Source: EB88 sp965199135
GTDB lineage: Bacteria > Acidobacteriota > Terriglobia > Terriglobales > Acidobacteriaceae
Reading direction: 5' to 3'
NCBI GenBank assembly: GCA_965199135.1
Contig: OZ240685.1
Coordinates: 3,410,001 to 3,474,000 of the forward strand
DNA length: 64,000 nucleotides
Of the stretch, positions 36,430 to 45,185 are shown in pieces. Under the pieces are notes generated by a model that had not been told where the DNA came from, made no database searches, and saw only the letters and a list, made by a program, of their open reading frames with translations. Both the position numbers and the translations under genes were made by a program. Numbering within the stretch: the stretch's first letter is position 1; every line of letters begins with the position of its first letter.

Positions 36430-38940
36430 CTAGTGCTTCTCGTCCCCGGGCACGGTCAGTGCCAGATCGATCAGCGTGCGCTGTTCGAGTTCATGCGCCT
36501 TGGCACTGCCGGTGGCAGGGCTGGCTGCGGCGGAACGCTTGATCGAGAGAACCTGCCGGCCGTGGATGAGACGGCGCAGGCGAGGCATCACGAACGAGAG
36601 CGGGCCCATGTTCTCCGGCTCTTCCTGCACCCAGACCACTTCGCGGGCCTCGGGATGCGCATCGATCGCTGCGCAAATCTCGTGCTCGGGCCAGGGATAG
36701 AGCTGCTCGAGGAACACGATCGCGACATGGCTGCCGCGCTTCTCCCGCTCGACGCGCAGGTCGTGGCCGATCTTGCCGGTGCAGAGCAAGATGCGCTTTG
36801 CTTCCTTGATGTCGGTGTCGGGGAGCACGTTCCGGAAACCGGGGCGGCTGAAGTCTTCGAGCGGCGAAAGCGCGTCCGGGTGGCGGAGCATGCTCTTGGG
36901 CGTGAAAACGATAAGCGGTTTGCGCCAAGGGCGCAACATCTGGCGGCGCAGGAGATGGAAGTACTGTGCCGCATTCGAGGGCTGACAGATCTGGACATTA
37001 TCGTGCGCGGCCAGCTGCAGGTAACGCTCGATACGGGCGCTTGAATGCTCGGGGCCCTGGCCTTCATAGCCGTGGGGCAACAGCAGGGTGACGTGCGCGA
37101 GCAGGCCCCACTTGTCTTCGCCCGAGGTGATGAACTGGTCGATGACGATCTGCGCGCCATTGGCAAAGTCGCCGAACTGTGCCTCCCAGAGAACAAGCGT
37201 CTCCGGGTAATCGCGGCTGTAGCCATATTCAAAGCCGAGCACGCCGGCTTCCGAGAGCGCGGAGTTGTACACCTCGAACCGCCCCTGATCTTCCCTGATG
37301 TGCTCAAGCGGAATCCAGGGCGTCTCGTCTTCCGTGTCGATGAGCACGGAATGGCGCTGGTTGAAGGTGCCACGCTCGGAGTCCTGGCCGCTGAGCCGGA
37401 CCGCTGTTCCCTTCTCCAGAAGCGAGGCCAGCGCGACACCCTCGGCCATGCCGTAGTCGAAGGGACGCTTGCCTTCAGCCATCTCCTGCCGCTGCTCGAG
37501 CAGCTTCCGGAGCTTGGCGTGGATGTGGAAACCCGCCGGGTACTGGCAGAGGGCGGTGCCGAGCCGGGTGACTTCCTCGCGGGGCAGCCCGGTCTCGCGC
37601 TCGTACTCAGGTTTGTAGGTGCCACCCCGGTAGGGCGACCAGTAGTCGGGCAGGGTGGCGAGCACGGCGACCTTCTGGATCTCGGTCGCGGCACGCTGGG
37701 CTTCCGTGAACTCGTCCTGCACCGCATGCATCTCTTCGGCTGCATCCACGCCGATGCGCTTGGCGTAGATCTCTGAAAGCGGCGGGTGGTTCTTGATGCG
37801 GGCGTAGCGAAGCGGCTGCGTGATGGTCGGGTCATCCACCTCAGAATGCCCGTGACGCCGGTAGCCAATCAGGTCAATGACCACGTCGGAGCCGAACTCG
37901 TACCGGTACTCGGTGGCGAGCTGTGCGATGCGAAGTACAGCGTCCGGGTCTTCGGCGTTGACGTGGAACACGGGGACAGGCAGACGCTTGGCGGCGTCCG
38001 AGGCGAAGCGCGAAGACGTTCCCTCGGCGGGCTCCGCGGTGAAGCCGATGAGGTTGTTGACGATCACGTGGATAGTGCCACCCACGGAGTAACCCGGAAT
38101 GTTGCTAAGGTTGAGCACCTCGGCCGTGATGCCCTGCCCGGCGAAGGCGGCATCCCCGTGGATCACGATCGGCAGCACCTGGCGTATGCCCTCGTCGCCA
38201 CCGATCCGGGCCTGCTTGGCGCGAGTGCGGCCCATGGCGACGGGATTAACCGCTTCGAGGTGGCTTGGGTTCGAGACAAGGTGCAGCATCAGCCTGGTGC
38301 CGGAGCGGGTCGGGTACTCTCCGGTTGCGCCGACGTGGTATTTGACGTCGCCTCCGCCCAGGAACGAACGGGGGTTCACGTCCTCGAACTTCGAGAAGAT
38401 GTCGGCAGCAGCCTTGCGGAAGGTATTCACCATAACGCTGAGGCGCCCGCGGTGACTCATGCCGATGACACACTTGGTCGCGCCCAGCTCGGAGGCGCGG
38501 TGAAAGGTCTCGTCAAGGTACGGGATGAGCGCGGTGACTCCCTCGAGCGAGAAGCGCTTGGTGCCCAGGTAGCGCGACTGGATCACCTGTTCAAACAGGT
38601 CGGCGCGGATCAGCTGTGTGAGGATGTGTTGCTGCTCGGCCTCTTTCAGCTTTTTCGGCGCTTTTTCGAGGCGAGCGATGATCCACTCGCGGCGTTCGCG
38701 ATCGGCGATGTGCATGAACTCTGCGCCTACCGTGCCGGTGTAGATCTTGCGGGCCGCTGCTATGTCGGCCTCGCTGGCCCCGGGGGGAAGGTCCTCCGGG
38801 AGACTCGCAAGTGGGGCGAGTTCCTGGCCGAGGGGGTCCAGTTGGGCTTGCAGGTAACCCCAGCGCCGAAAGCTGTTGAAGACCAGATCGCGGGACGGGG
38901 CGGCGGAGAGTTGCGCGGGTTCCAGGTGGGTTGCGCTCAT
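36430..38940 (-). CDS. sucA: 2-oxoglutarate dehydrogenase E1 component, short N-terminus
   Basis: 836 aa. The thiamine-diphosphate core is clear: VIGMSHRGRLSVMVN, HGDAAFAGQGITAEVLNLSNIPGYSVGGTIHVIVNNLIGF, the C-terminal transketolase halves and an MPRLRRL end region. It decarboxylates 2-oxoglutarate in the TCA cycle. Compared with E. coli SucA it lacks about the first 70 residues, the region that binds the E2 core; the protein opens at the segment equivalent to YRFRGHQHANLDPLG. An in-frame stop lies about 60 nt upstream of the ATG at 38940, so a longer N-terminus is not possible with standard starts. No sucB is nearby. Confidence 0.92.
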   Translation of the reverse strand: MSATHLEPAQLSAAPSRDLVFNSFRRWGYLQAQLDPLGQELAPLASLPEDLPPGASEADIAAARKIYTGTVGAEFMHIADRERREWIIARLEKAPKKLKEAEQQHILTQLIRADLFEQVIQSRYLGTKRFSLEGVTALIPYLDETFHRASELGATKCVIGMSHRGRLSVMVNTFRKAAADIFSKFEDVNPRSFLGGGDVKYHVGATGEYPTRSGTRLMLHLVSNPSHLEAVNPVAMGRTRAKQARIGGDEGIRQVLPIVIHGDAAFAGQGITAEVLNLSNIPGYSVGGTIHVIVNNLIGFTAEPAEGTSSRFASDAAKRLPVPVFHVNAEDPDAVLRIAQLATEYRYEFGSDVVIDLIGYRRHGHSEVDDPTITQPLRYARIKNHPPLSEIYAKRIGVDAAEEMHAVQDEFTEAQRAATEIQKVAVLATLPDYWSPYRGGTYKPEYERETGLPREEVTRLGTALCQYPAGFHIHAKLRKLLEQRQEMAEGKRPFDYGMAEGVALASLLEKGTAVRLSGQDSERGTFNQRHSVLIDTEDETPWIPLEHIREDQGRFEVYNSALSEAGVLGFEYGYSRDYPETLVLWEAQFGDFANGAQIVIDQFITSGEDKWGLLAHVTLLLPHGYEGQGPEHSSARIERYLQLAAHDNVQICQPSNAAQYFHLLRRQMLRPWRKPLIVFTPKSMLRHPDALSPLEDFSRPGFRNVLPDTDIKEAKRILLCTGKIGHDLRVEREKRGSHVAIVFLEQLYPWPEHEICAAIDAHPEAREVVWVQEEPENMGPLSFVMPRLRRLIHGRQVLSIKRSAAASPATGSAKAHELEQRTLIDLALTVPGDEKH

Positions 38941-39084
38941 GATGTCAGGAAGGACCTCTCCACGACGCGGATCAATGCCAGCGAGGAGTAAGGAGGCCCG
39001 GCCACTATTCTACGCGTCGAAACGCCGAACGTGCAGCCGGAGCCTGTGAACTGCTGTGGTACCGCGGTGACCAATCTCGTTCCC

Positions 39085-40314
39085 TTACTGGGAGATACGA
39101 AGCAGGACAACACCGTGGCCCGGAACAGAGGTGGTATACGAACCGCCTGAGGCAGTGACATCCTGGTTGCCCCAGATGTCATGCAGGTGCGACGCCGCCC
39201 CGGCGTTTAGGGTTGCGAGCGAAAGCGTCATCTGCTGTGGCTCGGGCGAGCGATTAAACATACCGACCGCCATGGCTCCGCCCGCGAGCGGCCGCGACCA
39301 GATCTCCTGCATGCCTTCCTGCGAGACGCGGTCACCCTGCTTGCCGAGTGAATCCTGGTCAATGGCAATCACGTCCTTGTTGGTCAGGATGCCGAGCGTA
39401 TCCGGCGTCATCCGGCTGAGGTCGTTGCCGGCAAGCAATGGCGCGGCCAGGATCGCCCACAGGCTCATATGGGTCCGGTACTCGTCGTTGGTCATGCCGC
39501 CGTTGCCGACCTCGAGCATATCGGGATCATTCCAGTGACCAGGGGCGGCATACTTTGCGAGGCCTGCCTGGTTGAAGCCGATCTCCGCCATGCGGGCGTA
39601 ATGGTCGTTGATGTCGCCGGTGGTGCGCCAGGAGTTGCCGCCCACCGATGCGCCCCACTTCCAGACATCATCCCAGCCGTACTGGCACATGGAGAAAACG
39701 ATCGGACGGCCGGTGGCGAGCAGGGCCTTGTGCATCTTGTCGTACACGGCTTCATCCATGGCGAGGCGCTTTTCCGCATTCGCGGCGGTGGGTTTGCCGA
39801 CCTTCTTGTCCATGGTGTTGCCGTACGAGCACATGTCGTACTTGAGGTAGTCGATGCCCCACTTGGCATAGGTAGCGGCGTCTTTCTTCTCGTGCCCGTA
39901 GCTGCCCTCGTAGCCGGCGCAGGTCTTCGGTCCGGGCGACGAGTAGATGCCGAGCTTCAGCCCTTTTGAGTGGACGTAGTCGGAGAGCGCCTTCATATCC
40001 GGGAACTTCTGGTTGGTGGTGATGTTCCCATGGGCGTCGCGCTTGCCTTCCCAGGTGTCGTCGATGTTCACATAGATATAACCGGCATCCCGCATGCCAC
40101 TTGAAACCAGGGCATCGGCAGCGGCCCGGACGTCCGCATCGGTGACTCTCTCCGCGAAGTGGTTCCAGCTGTTCCAGCCCATGGGTGGGGTGGCAGCCAG
40201 CGTGGTATCCGTGGCCGGGGTCTGCGCGCTCGCCATGGGCAAAGCAACGAATGATGGTGTGAGAGCAAGGACGGAAAGGGCGGGAACGACTTGACGGAAA
40301 CAACGATTCAGCAC
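39085..40314 (-). CDS. GH27 alpha-galactosidase, secreted
   Basis: 409 aa with a signal peptide (residues 1-31, ending ASAQT). GH27 motifs follow: PPMGWNSWNHF, DDTW, then the nucleophile region DYLKYD (Asp160), the acid/base SWRTTGD (Asp234) and GHWNDPDML. The C-terminal about 90 residues form the beta-sandwich. It removes terminal alpha-galactose (or alpha-N-acetylgalactosamine) outside the cytoplasm. The start is a GTG at 40314, 9 nt after AAGGAG, which gives a clean signal peptide; an ATG-opened frame to 40470 would not. The gene is divergent from an SDR gene. Confidence 0.92.
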   Translation of the reverse strand: MLNRCFRQVVPALSVLALTPSFVALPMASAQTPATDTTLAATPPMGWNSWNHFAERVTDADVRAAADALVSSGMRDAGYIYVNIDDTWEGKRDAHGNITTNQKFPDMKALSDYVHSKGLKLGIYSSPGPKTCAGYEGSYGHEKKDAATYAKWGIDYLKYDMCSYGNTMDKKVGKPTAANAEKRLAMDEAVYDKMHKALLATGRPIVFSMCQYGWDDVWKWGASVGGNSWRTTGDINDHYARMAEIGFNQAGLAKYAAPGHWNDPDMLEVGNGGMTNDEYRTHMSLWAILAAPLLAGNDLSRMTPDTLGILTNKDVIAIDQDSLGKQGDRVSQEGMQEIWSRPLAGGAMAVGMFNRSPEPQQMTLSLATLNAGAASHLHDIWGNQDVTASGGSYTTSVPGHGVVLLRISQ

Positions 40315-40418
40315 GCGGAAGAACTCCTTCCCCAGCGACGATAAGCCGGTGAAACGAGGTTGGCAACCGGGGCTGCTGCAGCCTGCCCCACCAGCGGCGC
40401 TGGCATCAGACCTCGCAT

Positions 40419-41462
40419 ATGAGCAACGCACAGAAGAACGCACAAAGCAGCACATGGACAGGACTCGCAATCGGGCTTGGCACCTTGGCAGCAGCCGGGG
40501 TGGTGCTCAGTCACTGGAGACGTTTCCCGGTGCGAGGCAAGGTTGTCCTGATCACCGGCTCCTCCCGCGGCCTGGGCCTTGCGCTGGCAGAACGGTTTGC
40601 CCGGGCCGGGGCGCGTGTGGTGCTCACGGCCCGCAATGCCGAGGAGCTGGGACGGGCACAGGACCTGTTGCTCAGCCGCGGAGCAGCGCAGCAGGAAAAC
40701 CTTCTCAGCTTCCCCTGCGATCTACGGGAGAATGCGCAGGTCGAGCAGCTGGTAGAGGATGTCCGGCGGAGCTGGGGACCAGTCAATGTGCTGGTCAACA
40801 ATGCGGGCGTCATCTCGGTGGGCCCGGTGGAGTCGCAGCCGCTCTCGGCTTTTGAAGATGCGATCCGCAGCAACTACTTTTCCATGCTGCACGCGACGCT
40901 GGCTGTGCTGCCGTCGATGCTGTCACGCCGGGATGGTGCGATCGCGAACATCGCGTCGATCGGCGGCAAAGTTGCGGTGCCGCACCTCCTGCCCTACTCC
41001 GGAAGCAAGTTCGCCGCGGTGGGGTTCTCGCAGGGACTGCATGCCGAGGTGCGCTCGAAGGGTGTTCGCGTCACCACGGTGACGCCCGGGCTCCTGCGGA
41101 CCGGTTCGCCACGGCATGCGCTGTTTGTGGGCAACCGAAGCGAGGAGTTTCGGTGGTTCAACCTGGGGGCTTCGCTGCCCGGGGTGTCGCGCGAAGCCTA
41201 CGGGGCGGCGGGGCGGATCCTGCGTGGAGTGGAGACAGGGGAAACAGAGTTCTCGATTACGCCGCAGGCTGCCCTTGCAGCACGACTGGCGCAAGCGATG
41301 CCGGGGGTCACAGCGCTGGTGCTCTCGACCGTGAACCGGGCGCTGCCGCAGCCTGCACTTCGGGCGACCGAGCCCCTGCCCGGAGAACTGGCGGACGATG
41401 AGGACATCCGCTCGTTGACCGGAGCAGGCCGTGCTGCGGAAGAACGGTGGAACGAGAAGTGA
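40419..41462 (+). CDS. membrane-anchored SDR oxidoreductase
   Basis: 347 aa. It has a hydrophobic anchor at residues about 12-31 followed by a short-chain dehydrogenase fold: TGSSRGLG (46-53), NNAG (124-127) and the catalytic Ser177, Tyr190 and Lys194 (PYSGSK). The long C-terminal tail beyond the fold is charged. Many such SDRs use NADP(H) to reduce ketones or aldehydes of lipids and sugars. The ATG at 40419 is followed by a polar 12-residue stretch. The gene has its own hairpin terminator at its stop. Substrate unknown. Confidence 0.85.
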   Translation: MSNAQKNAQSSTWTGLAIGLGTLAAAGVVLSHWRRFPVRGKVVLITGSSRGLGLALAERFARAGARVVLTARNAEELGRAQDLLLSRGAAQQENLLSFPCDLRENAQVEQLVEDVRRSWGPVNVLVNNAGVISVGPVESQPLSAFEDAIRSNYFSMLHATLAVLPSMLSRRDGAIANIASIGGKVAVPHLLPYSGSKFAAVGFSQGLHAEVRSKGVRVTTVTPGLLRTGSPRHALFVGNRSEEFRWFNLGASLPGVSREAYGAAGRILRGVETGETEFSITPQAALAARLAQAMPGVTALVLSTVNRALPQPALRATEPLPGELADDEDIRSLTGAGRAAEERWNEK

Positions 41463-41486
41463 AACGAGGCCCGACCGGGCCTCGTT
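41463..41486 (+). terminator. intrinsic terminator-like hairpin after the SDR gene
   Basis: AACGAGGCCC-GACC-GGGCCTCGTT, a perfect 10-bp stem and 4-nt loop, beginning one base after the SDR stop. The arms end in TT, but the T run is short (TTCC). Position favours termination. Confidence 0.7.
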
Positions 41487-41520
41487 CCATGCGTGGAGTT
41501 CAGATCAACCGCGGCCCTGC

Positions 41521-41568
41521 GCTGCGCTCAGGATGACACTTGGTCCCTGCATCCTGAACATCCTGAGC
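41521..41568. repeat. dispersed repeat copy with internal inverted repeat
   Basis: Bases 41521-41537 are the exact reverse complement of the repeat at 36227-36243. Within the element GCTCAGGATG (41526-41535) pairs with CATCCTGAGC (41559-41568), a 10-bp inverted repeat around a 23-nt spacer. A tandem GAGCGTCG doublet follows. It fills the gap between the SDR terminator and the ADH stop. Confidence 0.6.
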
Positions 41569-41584
41569 GTCGTGAGCGTCGCTG

Positions 41585-42817
41585 CTATGCCGCGGTGGCT
41601 GCGTGGTTCAGTGACTCGCGTTCGAGACCACCGGTCCGACCGCCCTCGACCCACGGGTCGATGACAACCTTGGTGCAGCCATCCTGCTTGTCACGGAAGA
41701 TGCGGTAGGCGTCCGGAATCTCGTCCATGCCGATGCGGTGCGAAATGATAAAGCTCGGGTCGAGTTCGTTGCGCTCGATCCGCTCCAGCAGCGGCTTGAG
41801 ATAGCGTTGCATGTGAGTCTGTCCCATCTTCATGATGATGCCCTTGCCAAACGCCGCGCCGAACGGAACCTTGTCGAGCAGGCCGCCGTACACACCTGGG
41901 AACGAGACCGTTCCGCCCTTCTTGACGGCCATGATGGCCTGCCGGAGCACCGTTGGGCGATCAAACGAGAGCTTCAACGCCTGCTTGGTGCGGTCGTACA
42001 CACCGCCGAGCGTGTTCCCGTGGGCTTCGAGGCCAACCGCATCGATTGCGCCATCGGGGCCATTGCCGCCGGTGAGCTCACGCAGGCTATCCAGCACGTC
42101 GACTTCTGAATAGTCGAGCGTTTCCGCACCGGCCTCGCGTGCCAGCGCCAGGCGTTCCGGGAAGCGGTCGATCGCAATGACGCGCGAGGCGCCGAGCATG
42201 AACGCGCTCTTGATGGCGAAGAGCCCGACCGGACCTGCACCCCACACCGCAACAACATCGCCGGACTTGATGTTCGCGTTCTCCGCGCCCATGTAGCCGG
42301 TCGGGAAGATGTCGGTGAGGAAGAGCAGCTTCTCGTCGGGGATGTCGTTCTCGATCTTGATCGGTCCGAAGTCGGCGAAGGGCACGCGCGCGTATTGCGC
42401 CTGTCCACCTGCGTAGCCGCCGTAGATATGCGAGTAGCCGTAGAGCGCCGACGCCGAGTAGCCGTACATCTTCTCAGCCAGCGCGGCGTTCGGATTGGAG
42501 TTATCGCAGAGGCCGTAGAGCGTGTCCTGGCAGAAGAGGCAGGAGCCGCAGGCGATCGTAAACGGAACCACGACGCGGTCGCCGCGCTTCAGGTTTTTCA
42601 CGCTCGCGCCAACTTCTTCCACGATGCCCATGAATTCATGCCCAAGGATGTCGCCAGGCTGCAGCGTCGGGATGTAGCCGTCGTACAAGTGCAGATCGGA
42701 TCCGCAGATCGCAGTGCGCGTGATTCGAATGATGGCGTCACGCGGGTTCAGGATCTCGGGATCCGGCACCGACTGTACTTCCAGGTTTTCTTTTCCCATC
42801 CAGCAAAGTGCTTTCAC
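41585..42817 (-). CDS. zinc-dependent alcohol dehydrogenase (formaldehyde-dehydrogenase-like)
   Basis: 410 aa of the MDR superfamily. The catalytic zinc site is at Cys38, His60 and Glu61 (ICGSDLH, GHEFMG), and the structural zinc uses Cys90, Cys93, Cys96 and Cys104. The NAD motif is WGAGPVGLFA near residue 200. Long members of this type resemble glutathione-independent formaldehyde dehydrogenases and are typical of stress-response loci. It starts with GTG at 42817 and overlaps the SRPBCC stop by 4 nt, so the two are one unit. Confidence 0.87.
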   Translation of the reverse strand: MKALCWMGKENLEVQSVPDPEILNPRDAIIRITRTAICGSDLHLYDGYIPTLQPGDILGHEFMGIVEEVGASVKNLKRGDRVVVPFTIACGSCLFCQDTLYGLCDNSNPNAALAEKMYGYSASALYGYSHIYGGYAGGQAQYARVPFADFGPIKIENDIPDEKLLFLTDIFPTGYMGAENANIKSGDVVAVWGAGPVGLFAIKSAFMLGASRVIAIDRFPERLALAREAGAETLDYSEVDVLDSLRELTGGNGPDGAIDAVGLEAHGNTLGGVYDRTKQALKLSFDRPTVLRQAIMAVKKGGTVSFPGVYGGLLDKVPFGAAFGKGIIMKMGQTHMQRYLKPLLERIERNELDPSFIISHRIGMDEIPDAYRIFRDKQDGCTKVVIDPWVEGGRTGGLERESLNHAATAA

Positions 42818-43641
42818 TGTGCCACCTCCTCGTGTGCAATGGCGCCGGTCTCTGGCACGGTTTTCTGTTGTTCGCGATCGCCTGTGATCGCCTGCTGTAG
42901 TGGTGTTGCGAAGCCGCGCGTGCCATGCGACTGGCCACGGGTTGTTGCGACCTCACCAGCCTCCGCGAGCTGCTTGAAGTGGCGCAGATTTTCTTTGACG
43001 AAGCCGCCCGTTGTTCTGGAAAACAGTCCACCCAGCAGGCCGCCAACCTTGCCGCCGGGCAGCATGAACTGTTGCGTCACGCGAACCACTGTGCCGCGGT
43101 TGTTTGCCGAGGGCTCAAAGACCACCTGCCCTGCGGACGGAACGGCCGTGTACCCGACAGTGTGCCAGGCGAGGCGCTTGCCCTCCTCCTGTGCTGTCCA
43201 CTCTGCGTCCCACTCGAGCGTCTGGCCGCCGGGAAGCTCCATCACCCAGTGCGACGTTTTGTCGCCGGTGATGCGGACCTCGCGGATGCGCTCCTGGTAC
43301 TTGGGGGCGTCCTCGATCTTCTGCCACATGCGGTAGAGCTCGTCGGCAGGCTTGTTGATGGTGAAGGTCGCCTGCTCCTCGACGAGACCTTGCACGGCGC
43401 CCGTGATCTTCGCGGTGAGCTGGGTGGTCTTTGCCTGCTTGGCAGCGTAGAAGCCCAGGCCGAAGAGCAAGGCGCCGGGACTGAAGATCTGGCGGCGAAA
43501 GAGGTACGCCAGGGTGACTGCGCCGGCATAGAAGAGCGGGCTCTTCGCGGTTTGCTGCAGCGGACGCTGGGGCGTGTCCTCCCCCGCGACGCCAAGCCGT
43601 GTGCGTTCATCCAGGTGCGTTTTCACGTCGGTTTGTATCAT
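42814..43641 (-). CDS. SRPBCC-domain membrane protein
   Basis: 275 aa. A short cytoplasmic tail, a hydrophobic region (residues about 31-65, with YAGAVTLAYLFRR and ALLFGLGFYAAKQ) and then a polyketide-cyclase/START-like SRPBCC domain (FTINKPADELYRMWQKIEDAPKYQERIREVRITG). SRPBCC domains bind hydrophobic ligands in a deep pocket. It shares a 4-nt overlap with the ADH gene downstream; this pairing recurs in bacterial stress loci. The ATG at 43641 has AAAAGG upstream. It is divergent from the amidohydrolase gene. Confidence 0.82.
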   Translation of the reverse strand: MIQTDVKTHLDERTRLGVAGEDTPQRPLQQTAKSPLFYAGAVTLAYLFRRQIFSPGALLFGLGFYAAKQAKTTQLTAKITGAVQGLVEEQATFTINKPADELYRMWQKIEDAPKYQERIREVRITGDKTSHWVMELPGGQTLEWDAEWTAQEEGKRLAWHTVGYTAVPSAGQVVFEPSANNRGTVVRVTQQFMLPGGKVGGLLGGLFSRTTGGFVKENLRHFKQLAEAGEVATTRGQSHGTRGFATPLQQAITGDREQQKTVPETGAIAHEEVAQ

Positions 43642-43769
43642 GTGCTTCGTATCCTTTTCTTCACGTCTTGGTCCTGCCACAGGGCAAAGCAGGGAGTGTT
43701 CTAGATTTGATGCGGCTTGCGAACCACAGTAATGCGGCGCTTTCTGTTCGGTGTGCGTCCAACGAGCCT

Positions 43770-45185
43770 ATGCGCCCTGCTTTCTGGAACCTTCTTGCAA
43801 CCCTTCCGCTGTCACTCTCCGTGGTTTGTGTCACCGTGCCCGCGGTTGCCCAGGGCGCACCCTTCACCGCGATTGAACATGTCCGCGTGATCCCCGGCGA
43901 CGGCAGAAAGCCGATGAACGATATGACGGTGATGGTCGAGGGCGCGCGCATTCAGTCCATCCGCGCCGCCACACCGAGCACGCAGTCGCTGCCCGCCGGC
44001 ACACGGGTGATCGATGCTCATGGTGAGACGATGATCCCGGGTTTGATCAACGCCCATGGGCACCTCGCCCTGATCAATGGCACCGCGGTACAAGGCTCGT
44101 ACTACACGGAGCCGCACGTGATGGCCGAGCTCCGGCAGTATGAGCACTACGGCGTGCTCGACATGCTTTCGCTGGGGCTGAACCGCGACCTGATCTATGC
44201 GATCCGCGCGCAGCAGGCTGCCGGCAACCTGGACGGGGCGACCGTGTTTGTGGCGGACCGCGGCATCGGCGTTGCTGGGGGAGCGCCCCCGATCGACCAC
44301 ATGCCTGACCAGCTGTATACGCCCAGGACGCCGGACGAGGCGCGCCGGGATGTGGACGAGGCCGTGGCGCGGCATACCAACTTCATCAAGGTGTGGGTCG
44401 ACGATCTCCACGGGAAAGCACAGAAGATGCAGCCCGCAATCTACGAGGCCGTGATCGATGAGGCGCATAAGCACCAGACGCCCGTCGCTGCGCACGTGTA
44501 CGAACTTGCCGACGCCAAGATGCTGGTGGCAGCAGGCGTGGATATGCTGGCGCACTCGGTGCGCGATCAGCGCGTCGATGAAGCGCTCATCAGCGCGATG
44601 AAGAAGCGGGGCACGTACTACATCCCGACGCTTGAGCTCGATGAATCGTTCTTCCGCTTTGCTGATCACCCGGAGTTACTGAACGATCCCTTGCTTCAGC
44701 GTGCGACCAGCCCCGCTGAACTCGCGAAGCTGCGCAGCGATGCTTACCGTGAGAGCGTGTTCAAGGATCCGCAGACAGAGCAGCATCGCAAAGATCTGAA
44801 GATCGCGATGGAGAACCTGAAGCTGATGTATGCGGCGGGGGTGCATGTCGGCTTCGGAACAGACTCGGGAGCGACGCCTCTGCGCCTTCCGGGCTATGCG
44901 GAGCATCGTGAATTGCAGTTGATGGTCGAAGCCGGTTTGACCCCCGCACAGGCTCTCGCGTGCGCCAGTGAGAGCAATGCCAAGTTGCTTAAGATCGACC
45001 AGGACACCGGCACCCTGCAGCCTGGCAAGCTGGCTAATTTCATCCTGCTGGACCGCGACCCGTTGATCCACATCGCAAACACACAGCGCATCGTGGACAT
45101 CTGGCATAACGGATCGATGGGAGCGCCATGGGTTTCCATCGCGGAGCAAGAGGCTGCCCCTGCTGGCGCGAACCTAGCTAAATAG
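43770..45185 (+). CDS. secreted amidohydrolase-superfamily enzyme
   Basis: 471 aa with a signal peptide (residues about 1-30, VPAVAQGA). The amidohydrolase metal site has HGH (His96, His98) after IPGLIN, then AHVYELADAK, LAHSVRD and the aspartate in GFGTDSGAT. Such periplasmic enzymes cleave cyclic or linear amides and dipeptides, and many acidobacterial paralogs are annotated only as amidohydrolases. The ATG at 43770 starts directly at a signal peptide; an ATG at 43710 is possible. Its stop codon overlaps the convergent amine oxidase stop by 8 nt. Confidence 0.83.
   Translation: MRPAFWNLLATLPLSLSVVCVTVPAVAQGAPFTAIEHVRVIPGDGRKPMNDMTVMVEGARIQSIRAATPSTQSLPAGTRVIDAHGETMIPGLINAHGHLALINGTAVQGSYYTEPHVMAELRQYEHYGVLDMLSLGLNRDLIYAIRAQQAAGNLDGATVFVADRGIGVAGGAPPIDHMPDQLYTPRTPDEARRDVDEAVARHTNFIKVWVDDLHGKAQKMQPAIYEAVIDEAHKHQTPVAAHVYELADAKMLVAAGVDMLAHSVRDQRVDEALISAMKKRGTYYIPTLELDESFFRFADHPELLNDPLLQRATSPAELAKLRSDAYRESVFKDPQTEQHRKDLKIAMENLKLMYAAGVHVGFGTDSGATPLRLPGYAEHRELQLMVEAGLTPAQALACASESNAKLLKIDQDTGTLQPGKLANFILLDRDPLIHIANTQRIVDIWHNGSMGAPWVSIAEQEAAPAGANLAK

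Noticed and set aside
36227..41537. the two repeat copies as an insertion-sequence remnant
   Set aside because: No transposase, no target duplication and only 17 nt of identity; a small dispersed repeat is the simpler reading.
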